A DNA stretch of 13,326 nucleotides. Origin: CAZDHT01 sp964505325. GTDB lineage: Bacteria; Planctomycetota; PUPC01. The position numbers and the translations under genes were made by a program. Positions 6,227 through 13,326 of the stretch are shown piece after piece. The notes beneath the pieces were generated by a model that did not search any database, was not told the origin of the DNA, and saw nothing but the letters and a program-made list of their open reading frames with translations. The stretch's first letter is position 1. Every line of letters starts with the position of its first letter. Location: positions 1-13,326 of the forward strand of contig CAZDHT010000142.1 in the NCBI GenBank assembly GCA_964505325.1, read 5' to 3'.

Positions 6227-7299
6227 CCTTGCACTTCGCCGATGGCGAGATTCCGCAGGAATATCGCCGCTACATCAAGCGCAAGATCGTGTTGATCATT
6301 CTCGCGTCTGTCGCGCTGGCGTGCCTGCTGGTCGTTTCTGTGTCGATCGGTGCGGCCGACGTGCCGATCTCCGAGGTTGTGAAGAGCCTACTCGGCGGTC
6401 AAGTGCCTGAGCGGTTCGCGAGAATCGTATGGAACATTCGCCTGCCGCAGGCGCTGGCGGCTGTGGTGGCGGGCGCCGGCTTGGCGGTCGCCGGGACGGC
6501 CATGCAATCGGTTCTTCGCAACCCGCTTGGATCGCCCTTCACGCTTGGCATCTCTCACGCGGCCGCCTTCGGAGCGGCGCTCTCAGTGATGCTGCTCGCA
6601 GGCGGGGTTATGACCTCGTCGCAGACGGGCGCGGTGACCGTCACCAATCAGTACCTGACCACGGCGTCTGCCTTCGGCTTCAGCCTTGTGGCAGTGGCCG
6701 TGATTATGATCGTTGCCCGCCTCCGCGGCGCCACGCCCGAGGTCATGGTCCTCACCGGGGTCGCCATGGGGTCGTTGTTCACCGCGGGCACGATGTTCCT
6801 TCAGTATTTCGCGGACGACGTGCAACTGAGCGCGATGGTTTTCTGGACGTTCGGGGACACGGCGCGGGTGAGTTGGACGGAACTGGGCGTCCTTGCGTTG
6901 GTCACCCTGCCGGCAGCGGTCTACTTCATGGCGAACAGTTGGAACTACAACGCGATTGACGCCGGGGACGAAACCGCGAGAGGGTTGGGCGTGCACGTGG
7001 GACGAGTAAGGCTGGCGGGGATGATGATCGCTTCTCTCGTCACCGCGGCGCTCATTGCGTTCCTGGGGATCATCGGGTTCGTGGGGTTGGTCGTCCCGCA
7101 CATGGTCCGGCGTCTGGTCGGCGGCGATCACCGATTCCTGCTGCCCGCATCGCTGGTTCTGGGCGGCGTGCTGCTGCTCGCAGCGGATACGGCGGCACGT
7201 CTTATGCTTGCTCCCCATGTGCTGCCCGTCTCGGTGCTGACGGCGTTCCTGGGAGCTCCGGTCTTCTTGGTCCTGATTGTGAAAGGATATGGCCGGTGA
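6223..7299 (+). CDS. FecCD/BtuC-type ABC importer permease
   Basis: A 358-residue polytopic inner-membrane protein with about nine to ten hydrophobic helices. Family hallmarks are NIRLPQALAAVVAGAGLAVA near 73-92, GTAMQSVLRNPLGSPFTLGI directly after it, the coupling-helix region DETARGLGVHVGRVRL, and the C-terminal GFVGLVVPHMVRRLVGGDHR. It forms the channel of the importer with the ATPase encoded next. The GTG at 6223 overlaps the preceding stop (GTGA). An in-frame TTG at 6229 is better placed behind GGAGAGG (6217-6223) and may be the true start, shortening the protein by two residues. The tight overlap on both sides shows that the three transporter genes are translationally coupled. Confidence 0.93.
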   Translation: MTLHFADGEIPQEYRRYIKRKIVLIILASVALACLLVVSVSIGAADVPISEVVKSLLGGQVPERFARIVWNIRLPQALAAVVAGAGLAVAGTAMQSVLRNPLGSPFTLGISHAAAFGAALSVMLLAGGVMTSSQTGAVTVTNQYLTTASAFGFSLVAVAVIMIVARLRGATPEVMVLTGVAMGSLFTAGTMFLQYFADDVQLSAMVFWTFGDTARVSWTELGVLALVTLPAAVYFMANSWNYNAIDAGDETARGLGVHVGRVRLAGMMIASLVTAALIAFLGIIGFVGLVVPHMVRRLVGGDHRFLLPASLVLGGVLLLAADTAARLMLAPHVLPVSVLTAFLGAPVFLVLIVKGYGR

Positions 7300-8072
7300 T
7301 TCTGGACGTCCAGGGCGTCACTTTCTCCTACCGCAGCCGGTCCGTGCTCCGCGGGGTGACCTTTCGGGTGGATGATGGCGAACTTCTCGTCATTCTCGGG
7401 CCCAACGGGGTGGGCAAGACGACTGCACTAAAATGCATCAACTCGATCCTTCGGCCGGATCGGGGCGCCATCCTCCTGGACGAGCTGGACGTCTTGCGTT
7501 CGCGGCTGGGCGAGATCGCGCGGTCGATGAGCTATGTCGCGCAGCGCGTGGAGCCGGCGCGACTCACCGCGTTCGACGCGGTCCTGATGGGCCGAAAGCC
7601 GCACCTGCGTGGCAGGGCCTCGGAGCGAGACCTGAAGATCGTTGACGCCGCTCTGAAACGCCTTCACCTCTCCGGCCTGGCTCTCCGATACATTGACGAG
7701 ATGAGCGGCGGGGAGCTTCAAAAGGTGGCCATTGCCAGGGCTCTGGTGCAAGAGCCGAAGCTGCTCTTGCTCGACGAGCCGACCAGCTCGCTCGACCTCA
7801 AGAACCAGATCGAGATCCTCTCTCTGATCCGCCGAGTGGTCGCCGAGCATCACGTGGCCGCCATCATGACGATGCACGATCTGAATACGGCCCTCCGCTT
7901 CGCACACAAGTTCCTGCTGCTCAAGGACGGAACGGTCTATGCCGCCGGACCGGTCGAGGAAATGAGAGCAGATTTGATTGAAGCCGTGTACGGGGTGCCG
8001 GTCGAGCTGCACCAACATCGCGGCCGGCCGCTGGTGATACCAGATTCCGAAATAGACGACACAGAGGAATGA
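7296..8072 (+). CDS. FecE/BtuD-type ABC importer ATP-binding protein
   Basis: A 258-residue ABC ATPase with Walker A GPNGVGKT (35-42), Q-loop Q83, signature MSGGELQKVAIARAL (136-150), Walker B LLLLDE (156-161) and H-loop H194 in MTMHDLNTALRFA. The last segment is typical of the iron-chelate/heme/corrinoid importer ATPases, as is the C-terminal extension after about 220 (VYAAGPVEEMRADLIEAVYG). It powers uptake through the permease encoded immediately upstream. The GTG start overlaps the permease stop by four bases, with AAAGGA (7282-7287) eight bases before it. All catalytic motifs are intact. Confidence 0.94.
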   Translation: MILDVQGVTFSYRSRSVLRGVTFRVDDGELLVILGPNGVGKTTALKCINSILRPDRGAILLDELDVLRSRLGEIARSMSYVAQRVEPARLTAFDAVLMGRKPHLRGRASERDLKIVDAALKRLHLSGLALRYIDEMSGGELQKVAIARALVQEPKLLLLDEPTSSLDLKNQIEILSLIRRVVAEHHVAAIMTMHDLNTALRFAHKFLLLKDGTVYAAGPVEEMRADLIEAVYGVPVELHQHRGRPLVIPDSEIDDTEE

Positions 8073-8130
8073 ACCACTTTCTGTTGCAGTGACTGGCGTT
8101 TCGAACTGATTCTCCGGAAGGTTGACTGCC

Positions 8131-9276
8131 ATGTTTCCAAAGATGCTTCTCCAGCAGGCGCGGCACCGCTGGCAAGTCACTGTCCTACTGTGGCTGGCTA
8201 TGACCGCGCTCGTGTCGCTCTACGTGTACGTGGACAACAGCGCGCGGTTCTCCAATCGCTCGATGCAGCTCATCATGAAGCACATGGGACACAACCTCTA
8301 CATCCTGCCGCGGCGCGCGGAGGCCCGCGACACGTACCTCTGCACCGGCGGACAAATCTTTTTCCCCGACACTGTAACGGCCGAGATGGCCGAGCACCTG
8401 GAACTGAATTCCAAGTATTACGTGTCGGTCCTCCAGGAGCAGACCGACGTCGACGGGCAGTCATTGATTGTCACGGGCATCAAGCCTGTGCACCGAGCGG
8501 ACGAGTCCGGGGAAAAAGCACATCTCACGCAGCCAATCCCTCCGGGTCAGGCAAGACTCGGCGCGCGGGCGGCGGGACGGCTTGGCGTATCAGCCGGCGG
8601 CTCGTTTCAAGTCAAATCGAGCACCTTGGAGGTCGCCAGCGTCCTGGAGTCGCAGGGGGCTCTGGACGACTATCGCGTCTACCTGAACCTGGGCGACGCA
8701 CAGAGGATTCTCGACAGGCCGAACCAGATCAATGTAATCCAGGCCTTTCTGTGCATGCACCAGGGCTCCCTGCCGAAGGTGACGGGGCACCAGAAGCAAG
8801 TGATGGAGAAGTTGTTTCCCGCGTTTCAGGTGATCGCGGTGACGAGCATTGCCCGGGGCAGAGACCTGGCCCGGCGCACAACAAGCGGCTACCTCTACTA
8901 CCTGCTGGCCCTCGTCCTCGGCATCACCGTCGTTATCATCGCGGTTACCGGCTTGCAGGAGGTCTCCGACCGGCGGCAGGAGGTGGGCATCCTGCTCGCG
9001 ATGGGGGTGAGCTACGCGCGCATCGTTGGGCTGTACGTGGCCAAGCTCTTCGCCATCGCGCTGCTTGCGTCGTTTACGGGCTTCCTGGTCGGCTCGTGTC
9101 TGTCGCGGGAGTTCCTGTCGCCGATGCTGGTCACACACAGTCAGCCGGTGGCCGTGATCTGGGGCCAGTTTCCGCGCGTTGTGCTGCTGACGTGCCTGGT
9201 GGTCGTGCTGGCGGCGTTCCTGCCGATGGCGAAGCTCGTGCGTCTCGATCCGAACGAAATCTTGACCGAGGAGTAG
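8131..9276 (+). CDS. MacB/LolC/FtsX-type ABC transporter permease
   Basis: A 381-residue protein with type VII ABC permease topology. One N-terminal membrane helix (about 16-34) is followed by a large extracytoplasmic domain (about 35-250) and three C-terminal helices (about 254-275, 300-325 and 347-368). The cytoplasmic stretch RRQEVGILLAMGVSYARIVG after helix two and the end LDPNEIL are characteristic of the FtsX domain. The family does not form a transport channel across the membrane but transmits ATPase-driven movement to extracytoplasmic partners, as in lipoprotein release, macrolide efflux or heme efflux. The ATG at 8131 is chosen because GGAAGG (8116-8121) is nine bases upstream; a TTG at 8122 is the alternative. 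Six bases separate it from its ATPase. Its substrate is unknown. Confidence 0.88.
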   Translation: MFPKMLLQQARHRWQVTVLLWLAMTALVSLYVYVDNSARFSNRSMQLIMKHMGHNLYILPRRAEARDTYLCTGGQIFFPDTVTAEMAEHLELNSKYYVSVLQEQTDVDGQSLIVTGIKPVHRADESGEKAHLTQPIPPGQARLGARAAGRLGVSAGGSFQVKSSTLEVASVLESQGALDDYRVYLNLGDAQRILDRPNQINVIQAFLCMHQGSLPKVTGHQKQVMEKLFPAFQVIAVTSIARGRDLARRTTSGYLYYLLALVLGITVVIIAVTGLQEVSDRRQEVGILLAMGVSYARIVGLYVAKLFAIALLASFTGFLVGSCLSREFLSPMLVTHSQPVAVIWGQFPRVVLLTCLVVVLAAFLPMAKLVRLDPNEILTEE

Positions 9277-9282
9277 TATCCG

Positions 9283-9987
9283 ATGCTGAGCGTCCGCAAC
9301 GTCACGAAGACCTACCGGAAGCGGGGCCGGCTGATCCACGCCGTCCGCGACCTGAGCTTCGACATTGACGAGGGCGATTTCGTGGTCGTCCACGGCCCAA
9401 GCGGAAGCGGCAAGAGCACGCTGCTGCTCCTCCTCGGCGGCATGCTCCCGCCGGACGCCGGCGAGGTCCTCTTCGAGTCGAACGACCTCTACGGATGGTC
9501 GCCGGGGCAGCGCAACCGCTTCCGAAAGCAAACGGTCGGCTTTGTCTTTCAGCGGTACTTCCTGGTTCCGTACCTCAGCGTGCTCGATAACATCCGCCTG
9601 CCGCTGGCGATCCAGGGGACGAAGACGGAACATCTGGAAGAAATCCACAGATTGGCGAGGCGTTTACGGATTGAGGACCGCTTGGATCACCGGCCGGGCG
9701 AGCTCAGCGCCGGCGAGCAGCAGCGCGCCGCCGTCGCTCGAGCGATGATCGGCGGGAAAACACTGATTCTCGCCGACGAGCCGACCGGCAATCTTGACGT
9801 CCCCAACGCCGAGATCATCGCGGAGTGCCTCACCGAAGAACGCAACCGCGGCCGCACCATAGTGCTTGTGACGCACGACCAGTCATTGCTCGGGATCGGA
9901 ACGCGAGAGCTGCGGCTCGTCGAGGGTATGCTCGTTGATCCAGGCGTGACCGAAGAAGCGCACGGACAGACACAAGACGCACCATAG
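9283..9987 (+). CDS. LolD/MacB-type ABC transporter ATP-binding protein
   Basis: A 234-residue ATPase with Walker A GPSGSGKST (38-46), Q-loop Q90, signature LSAGEQQRAAVARAM (141-155, with SAGEQ instead of the more common SGGEQ), Walker B LILADE (161-166) followed by PTGNLD, and H-loop H198 in VTHD. LADEPTGNLD is typical of the LolD/MacB/FtsE subgroup. It pairs with the FtsX-type permease encoded six bases upstream; its ribosome-binding site GAGGAG (9268-9273) lies in the last permease codons, so the two are coupled. The C-terminal tail after about 220 is polar and probably disordered. Confidence 0.93.
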   Translation: MLSVRNVTKTYRKRGRLIHAVRDLSFDIDEGDFVVVHGPSGSGKSTLLLLLGGMLPPDAGEVLFESNDLYGWSPGQRNRFRKQTVGFVFQRYFLVPYLSVLDNIRLPLAIQGTKTEHLEEIHRLARRLRIEDRLDHRPGELSAGEQQRAAVARAMIGGKTLILADEPTGNLDVPNAEIIAECLTEERNRGRTIVLVTHDQSLLGIGTRELRLVEGMLVDPGVTEEAHGQTQDAP

Positions 9988-10064
9988 AAAGCAGACGGAC
10001 AATAGGAGAAGGGGGCAGTCCTACGGTCAGGCCAACCGCTGCGGAAGCTGGCGAGGGAATAGCC

Positions 10065-10691
10065 ATGAGAACATCAGTTTCTGAAAGTGCGAACACAAGC
10101 CGGCATGGCTTGAGTTGGCTGGAACTGCTCGTAGGTGTTCTCGTGGGAGCGGCTGGCGCCGGGATGCTTATGGCGGCTCTTCCCTCAGCCGTCCTCCCCA
10201 GGATCACGCACAGGATGCTGGGCCTGCCCGGGCCGGGTAGCGGGGTGGCCGTCGTTGGGCCGTTGGTGGCGCTCGTGGCGCTGTTGAACTATCTCTTGGT
10301 CAAGAAACAAGGGGTCATGCTGCTGTGCTGCGCTGTTCTGGGAACGCTGCATAGCATCTTCATGCAGGGGATTTTCCCTTCGGCGAAGACTGTCGGAACA
10401 GTCGGGCCTTTGCCCCTTAGGATTCTGGCTGTCGTCGTCCTGGGGGTTACGCTCGAATTGACTGTCCGGTTGTTGGCTCGATGCAATCGCTGGCCGCGCT
10501 ACATGGTATCTGCCGCCTGTGGCAGCCTAGCTTTCCTTGTCTTTTACTGGGCTGCCCTCTATCCATTCACTGGCAAACGCCCGGTCACGTTCCAGCGCGC
10601 TGTCATCTTGGGAGCAGTAACCGCCGGCGCGGGCGCTTTGCTCGGCGGTCTCTTGCCAGCACTGCTCGCCCCGCTCCGACGCCAGGATTGA
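10065..10691 (+). CDS. Six-helix integral membrane protein of unknown function
   Basis: I do not recognise this 208-residue protein. Hydrophobic segments lie at about 20-42, 60-79, 84-103, 115-137, 146-168 and 178-203, with short polar N- and C-termini. A conserved-looking loop LGLPGPGSG sits between helices one and two. Size and six-helix topology resemble the substrate-binding S components of ECF transporters, but I see no EcfT-interaction motif that would prove it. The ATG has GAGGG (10053-10057) seven bases upstream. It is the last gene of the plus-strand array, 77 bases after the LolD-type ATPase, so it may be a membrane partner of that ABC pair or of the importer. Codon composition is like its neighbours. 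Confidence 0.7.
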   Translation: MRTSVSESANTSRHGLSWLELLVGVLVGAAGAGMLMAALPSAVLPRITHRMLGLPGPGSGVAVVGPLVALVALLNYLLVKKQGVMLLCCAVLGTLHSIFMQGIFPSAKTVGTVGPLPLRILAVVVLGVTLELTVRLLARCNRWPRYMVSAACGSLAFLVFYWAALYPFTGKRPVTFQRAVILGAVTAGAGALLGGLLPALLAPLRRQD

Positions 10692-10762
10692 CCGCTGTCC
10701 TCTGCGAAGCACTTGCCGAGCCGTCGATTCGCCGATCCGACTGGCCGGACGGCGCAAGTACG

Positions 10763-10779
10763 GCCGGACCGGCTTGTTT
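10763..10779 (+). terminator. Weak intrinsic terminator candidate for the plus-strand array
   Basis: GCCGG (10763-10767) and CCGGC (10769-10773) form a short inverted repeat with usable four-base stem and three-base loop, followed at once by TTGTTT (10774-10779). It sits in the convergent gap 10692-10834, where a terminator is expected. The stem is short and the T-run interrupted, so support is modest. Nothing else was found in this gap. Confidence 0.3.
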
Positions 10780-10834
10780 CACGTACAGCCCTTTCGCCCG
10801 CCATCGCCGATGCAAATGGCACGCGCCCCAGGCT

Positions 10835-11305
10835 TCAGACCGCTGGGCCTGGGCCATCGGTAATGTCTATCTGCGGCTCGACGACCACGGCTGAGTTGAT
10901 TGAGCTTGAGATGAGACACGCTCGCTCGGCCTGGCGCATGGTCTCTTCGGTCTGCTCGCGGTGGGTCTCGGAGGCAATCCGGACGACGGGCTTGACCTCG
11001 ACCCGGGAGAACAGCAACCCTTTCTGTCCGAACTCCACGGTTCCCTCTGCGGTGCTACTGTAGCTCAGGAGGTCGATGTCTGCCTTCGCTCGATAATAGA
11101 GGAAGGTGGTCATGATGCAGGCATTCACCGCTGCCACGAAAAGGTCCTCGGGCGACCAGATTCCTTCGTGTCCCCCGAAATCGGGGGGTGTAGCTACCTG
11201 AAGGCCGGGCTTGCCCTGAGAAATGAGGAGCCCTTTCTTCTCGTCTTTCCACGTGACGGTGTTCGTATACCGCCAAGTCTTTCGCCTTTCCCGCGTTTCT
11301 GCCAT
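10835..11305 (-). CDS. OsmC-family protein (peroxiredoxin-like), copy 2
   Basis: A 156-residue paralogue of the OsmC protein at 3794-4279. By eye about 70% of residues 11-89 are identical, including the ATPPDFGG, EGIWSPEDL and TTFLY blocks. The cysteines fall at the same positions, C63 (VNACIMTTFL) and C130 (ERACLISSSI). The second half is more divergent. The ATG at 11305 is chosen because a GAGGAAG site lies just upstream and because it aligns exactly with the start of the paralogue. A GTG at 11338 overlapping the stop of the preceding gene is possible and would add 11 residues. It is the last gene of the minus-strand operon, 29 bases after the NuoI-GltD fusion, suggesting a redox or sulfur-related task linked to that enzyme (inference). 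Confidence 0.88.
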   Translation of the reverse strand: MAETRERRKTWRYTNTVTWKDEKKGLLISQGKPGLQVATPPDFGGHEGIWSPEDLFVAAVNACIMTTFLYYRAKADIDLLSYSSTAEGTVEFGQKGLLFSRVEVKPVVRIASETHREQTEETMRQAERACLISSSINSAVVVEPQIDITDGPGPAV

Positions 11306-11334
11306 TTTGGCTTCCTCAACTTGTCTTCTGAAGA

Positions 11335-13185
11335 TCACGGCGTGCCTGACAGCAACTTGTCTATCCCTTCGACTGCTTGCTTGGCGTCGGCGATGGCCGT
11401 CACGGCATCCATATTCAGGTTGACGATGTCGCCGCCGGCGAACACCCTTTCTATTGAGGTCATGCCGTCGTCGTCGACCTTGACCTTCCTGCGCTCGGTG
11501 AACTCCAGCCGCTCCATCATGTCATCGGGGATGAAGGACAGGTCGTAGCCCTGGCCGATGGCCTCGATGACCATGTCGCCTTCAAGGCACATGGTTTTTT
11601 CTTCATAGAAGGTGGGGCTGAACCTGCCTTGTTCGTCGAAGACCGCTTTCACCGCCTTGCAGTCCAGGCCTTTGACGTGGCCGTCGTCGATCACGATGCC
11701 CTTGGGTCCCCAGGCCGGGTTGAACTGGATGCCTTCTTCTTTGGCTTCTTCGGTTTCCTCGTCTGAGGCGGGCATTTCCTCCCAGGATTCGAGCGAGACG
11801 GTTTTGGTGACGGTCTTCTCGCCGGGGTATTGGATCTGCTGCAGGCGCAGACAGGTCCGGGCCACATCCATGGCGACGTTGCCGCCTCCGATGACGATGA
11901 CTTCGCGGCCGACGTTGGGCGGGGACTCAGACTTGGCGGTTCTTAGGATGTCGAGGCCGAGGAGGGCTCTGTCTTCGTTATCGATGTGTGCTGTGCGGCT
12001 CCGATGCGTGCCGACTGCTATGTAGACGGCGTCATAGTCGCGCAGTAGGTCCTTGAAGAGCACGTCCTGGCCCACAGTGGTACTGAACCTGAACTCGACA
12101 CCGGAGGAGGCGATGTAATCAGCGTCTCTGTCGAGGGCCTCGGGGGGCAGTCTGTATTGGGGCGGGCCGATTCGGAGCATGCCGCCGGCGGCGGGGAGAG
12201 AATCGAACACGGTGACGGCGTGTCCTTTGAGTCTGAGATAGTAGGCAACGGCGAGGCCGCTAGCGCCGGCGCCGATGACCGCCACTGTCTTGCCGGTGGG
12301 GGGCGCCGGTTCGAGTTCGATTGCCTTATGGTAGTCCTCAACGGTGTCGGCGGCGTATCGTTTGAGCCAGCGGATGGCGACCGGTTGTCCACGGAGGCCC
12401 AGGGAGCAGGCGTCTTCGCAGTGTTTCATGCAGATTCTGCCGCAGATGCTGGGCAGGGGGTTGTCCTCGAATATGGTTTTCAGCGCCGCGCCGGTGTCAT
12501 CCTCGTTGATGGCCTTGACGTAATCGGAGATCTTCAGATGTGCGGGGCACGCCTCTTCGCAGAGCTTGCACTCGAGGCAGCGTCCTGATTCGCTTTTCGC
12601 CTCTTGTTTGGTGTAGCCTATGACCTGCTCGATGAAGGAGAGCTTTCGTTCCACCGCCGCCACCTCGGGCATGGGCACGCGTTCGGGCTCGAACAATGCG
12701 TAGTCCAGGTCGGGCGAGAAACCTTCGTAGTCCTTTCTGCGATGAGCGAGGCTTGCCTTGAGGATTGAATACTCGTCGGGCGGCAGGAAGGTCTTTTCGT
12801 CGGTCTTTTCGTCCTTGGGGACGAACGTGAAGGTGTTGGTGTCGAAGTGAATGTGGAAATAATCCCTGGACAGTCGAAGTGATCCGGGCGGGCAGATGTC
12901 GACGCAGAGCCCGCAGAAGCAGCACCTGCCGTAGTCGAGTTGGGGCCGCTCGTTTTTTTGGCCCGGCTCGGGCTGGATCTCCGGGACCTCGATCATCGTG
13001 ATCGCTTCGTTCGGGCAGATGTCGGCGCAATTCCCGCAGCCGGTGCACTGGTCCCAGTCGTTAAGGTGAAAGCCGCGGTACCTCGGCGCGGGCTCCTTCC
13101 CTTCGAAGGGGTACCTTAGGGTGACGGGTTTCTGAAACAGGAACTTGATGGCCTTGAACGGGCTCAAGATGCTCGGTTTTGCCAT
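11335..13185 (-). CDS. NuoI-like ferredoxin domain fused to a GltD-like NAD(P)H:FAD oxidoreductase
   Basis: A 616-residue fusion. Residues 1-105 resemble complex I subunit NuoI: the lead KPVTLRYPFEGKEPAPRYRG, then two [4Fe-4S] motifs, C47-x2-C50-x2-C53-x3-C57 and C88-x2-C91-x2-C94-x3-C98, each followed by Pro. A charged linker (about 106-190) leads into a GltD-type module. Its iron-sulfur domain has C203, C206, C209 and C213 and then C248, C252, C256 and C260. An FAD-binding GAGASG (305-310), a NAD(P)-binding GGGNVAMD (433-440) and the closing FAD motif AGGD (583-586) follow. It should take electrons from NAD(P)H to FAD and through the clusters, or the reverse. The start lacks a strong ribosome-binding site and lies 14 bases after the preceding stop, so it is probably coupled. 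An alternative view is a soluble ferredoxin:NAD(P)H oxidoreductase. Confidence 0.88.
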   Translation of the reverse strand: MAKPSILSPFKAIKFLFQKPVTLRYPFEGKEPAPRYRGFHLNDWDQCTGCGNCADICPNEAITMIEVPEIQPEPGQKNERPQLDYGRCCFCGLCVDICPPGSLRLSRDYFHIHFDTNTFTFVPKDEKTDEKTFLPPDEYSILKASLAHRRKDYEGFSPDLDYALFEPERVPMPEVAAVERKLSFIEQVIGYTKQEAKSESGRCLECKLCEEACPAHLKISDYVKAINEDDTGAALKTIFEDNPLPSICGRICMKHCEDACSLGLRGQPVAIRWLKRYAADTVEDYHKAIELEPAPPTGKTVAVIGAGASGLAVAYYLRLKGHAVTVFDSLPAAGGMLRIGPPQYRLPPEALDRDADYIASSGVEFRFSTTVGQDVLFKDLLRDYDAVYIAVGTHRSRTAHIDNEDRALLGLDILRTAKSESPPNVGREVIVIGGGNVAMDVARTCLRLQQIQYPGEKTVTKTVSLESWEEMPASDEETEEAKEEGIQFNPAWGPKGIVIDDGHVKGLDCKAVKAVFDEQGRFSPTFYEEKTMCLEGDMVIEAIGQGYDLSFIPDDMMERLEFTERRKVKVDDDGMTSIERVFAGGDIVNLNMDAVTAIADAKQAVEGIDKLLSGTP

Positions 13186-13199
13186 TTTGCGTGTTTTGC

Positions 13200-13326
13200 C
13201 TATCGGTCTATTTCGGGCGCGACGACATAAAGACTTATCATTGTATTCCCGACGTCGGCGATGCTGGCGCCCTCGAGCGCTTTCTCCAGAATCGTGAGCC
13301 CGTGGGGATATGAAGGGGTCCTGAAA
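13200..13326 (-). CDS. C-terminal end of a NuoD-like (complex I 49-kDa / hydrogenase large-subunit family) protein, partial
   Basis: Only the last 41 codons are inside the window; the gene continues past its right edge. The readable end begins RTPSYPHG, has an EGASIADVG segment and finishes SLYVVAPEIDR. This follows the C-terminal pattern of NuoD proteins (R-x-P-S/R-x-x-H/A..., an AD pair, then S-[LI]-D-x-x-x-x-E-x-D-R at the end). At the positions where [NiFe] hydrogenases have the two cysteines of DPCxxC there are Val and Glu, so this is not an active-site hydrogenase subunit of the usual type. The identity rests on a short pattern and on the NuoI-like gene 14 bases downstream. Two other frames were checked: one is open without family resemblance, the other has an early stop. 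Confidence 0.55.
   Translation of the reverse strand, partial: FRTPSYPHGLTILEKALEGASIADVGNTMISLYVVAPEIDR

Noticed and set aside
8190..9368. A 392-codon plus-strand frame overlapping the FtsX-type permease
   Set aside because: It is out of frame with a permease that has intact family motifs; its product is rich in Gly, Arg and Ala with no membrane or domain pattern.
8590..9648. A 352-codon minus-strand frame over the permease and LolD-type ATPase genes
   Set aside because: Both sense genes are complete and recognisable; the antisense product is His/Gln/Arg-rich without a known fold, typical of a shadow frame.

Overview
The window reads as part of a bacterial chromosome from a GC-rich anaerobe. 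Support for Bacteria: a consensus-like sigma-70 promoter (TTGACG, 17-bp spacer, TATACT) and good Shine-Dalgarno sites before most genes. Support for an anaerobe: a corrinoid-activator-type ASKHA protein with a [2Fe-2S] domain, and an oxidoreductase with four iron-sulfur motifs beside the end of a complex I-like subunit. The phylum cannot be fixed from this sequence; a planctomycete or other deep-branching anaerobe is possible but this is a guess. No tRNA, rRNA, CRISPR array, transposase or phage gene is visible.

Layout. Positions 1-274 hold no convincing gene but contain a nested inverted-repeat element that can fold as a three-way junction. A DtxR/MntR-type metal-responsive regulator follows on the minus strand (275-787). 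It shares a short promoter region with a long plus-strand array (922-10691). The array holds a winged-helix/methyltransferase fusion, a small YkoF/MTH1187-type thiamine-binding protein, the RACo-like ASKHA protein, an OsmC-family protein, a second methyltransferase, a complete FecBCD/BtuFCD-type importer (binding protein, permease, ATPase), a MacB/LolCD-type permease and ATPase pair, and a six-helix membrane protein. A convergent gap (10692-10834) separates it from a minus-strand operon, in transcription order: the C-terminal end of a NuoD-like subunit (cut by the window edge), a 616-residue fusion of a NuoI-like two-cluster ferredoxin domain to a GltD-like flavoprotein, and a second OsmC protein closely related to the first.

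How the genes may work together (inference). The plus-strand array looks like a metal-regulated uptake and methyl-transfer locus. The importer is of the class that carries iron chelates, heme or corrinoids; the ASKHA protein belongs to a family that reductively reactivates corrinoid proteins at ATP cost; two SAM-type methyltransferases sit in the same array. Corrinoid or metal-chelate acquisition coupled to corrinoid reactivation is therefore a reasonable hypothesis, but no corrinoid protein, corrinoid methyltransferase or cobalamin riboswitch is visible here. The minus-strand operon looks like the electron-input end of a complex I-like membrane enzyme in which a GltD-type NAD(P)H module is fused to the ferredoxin subunit. 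The paired OsmC proteins, one in each operon, link the two sides.
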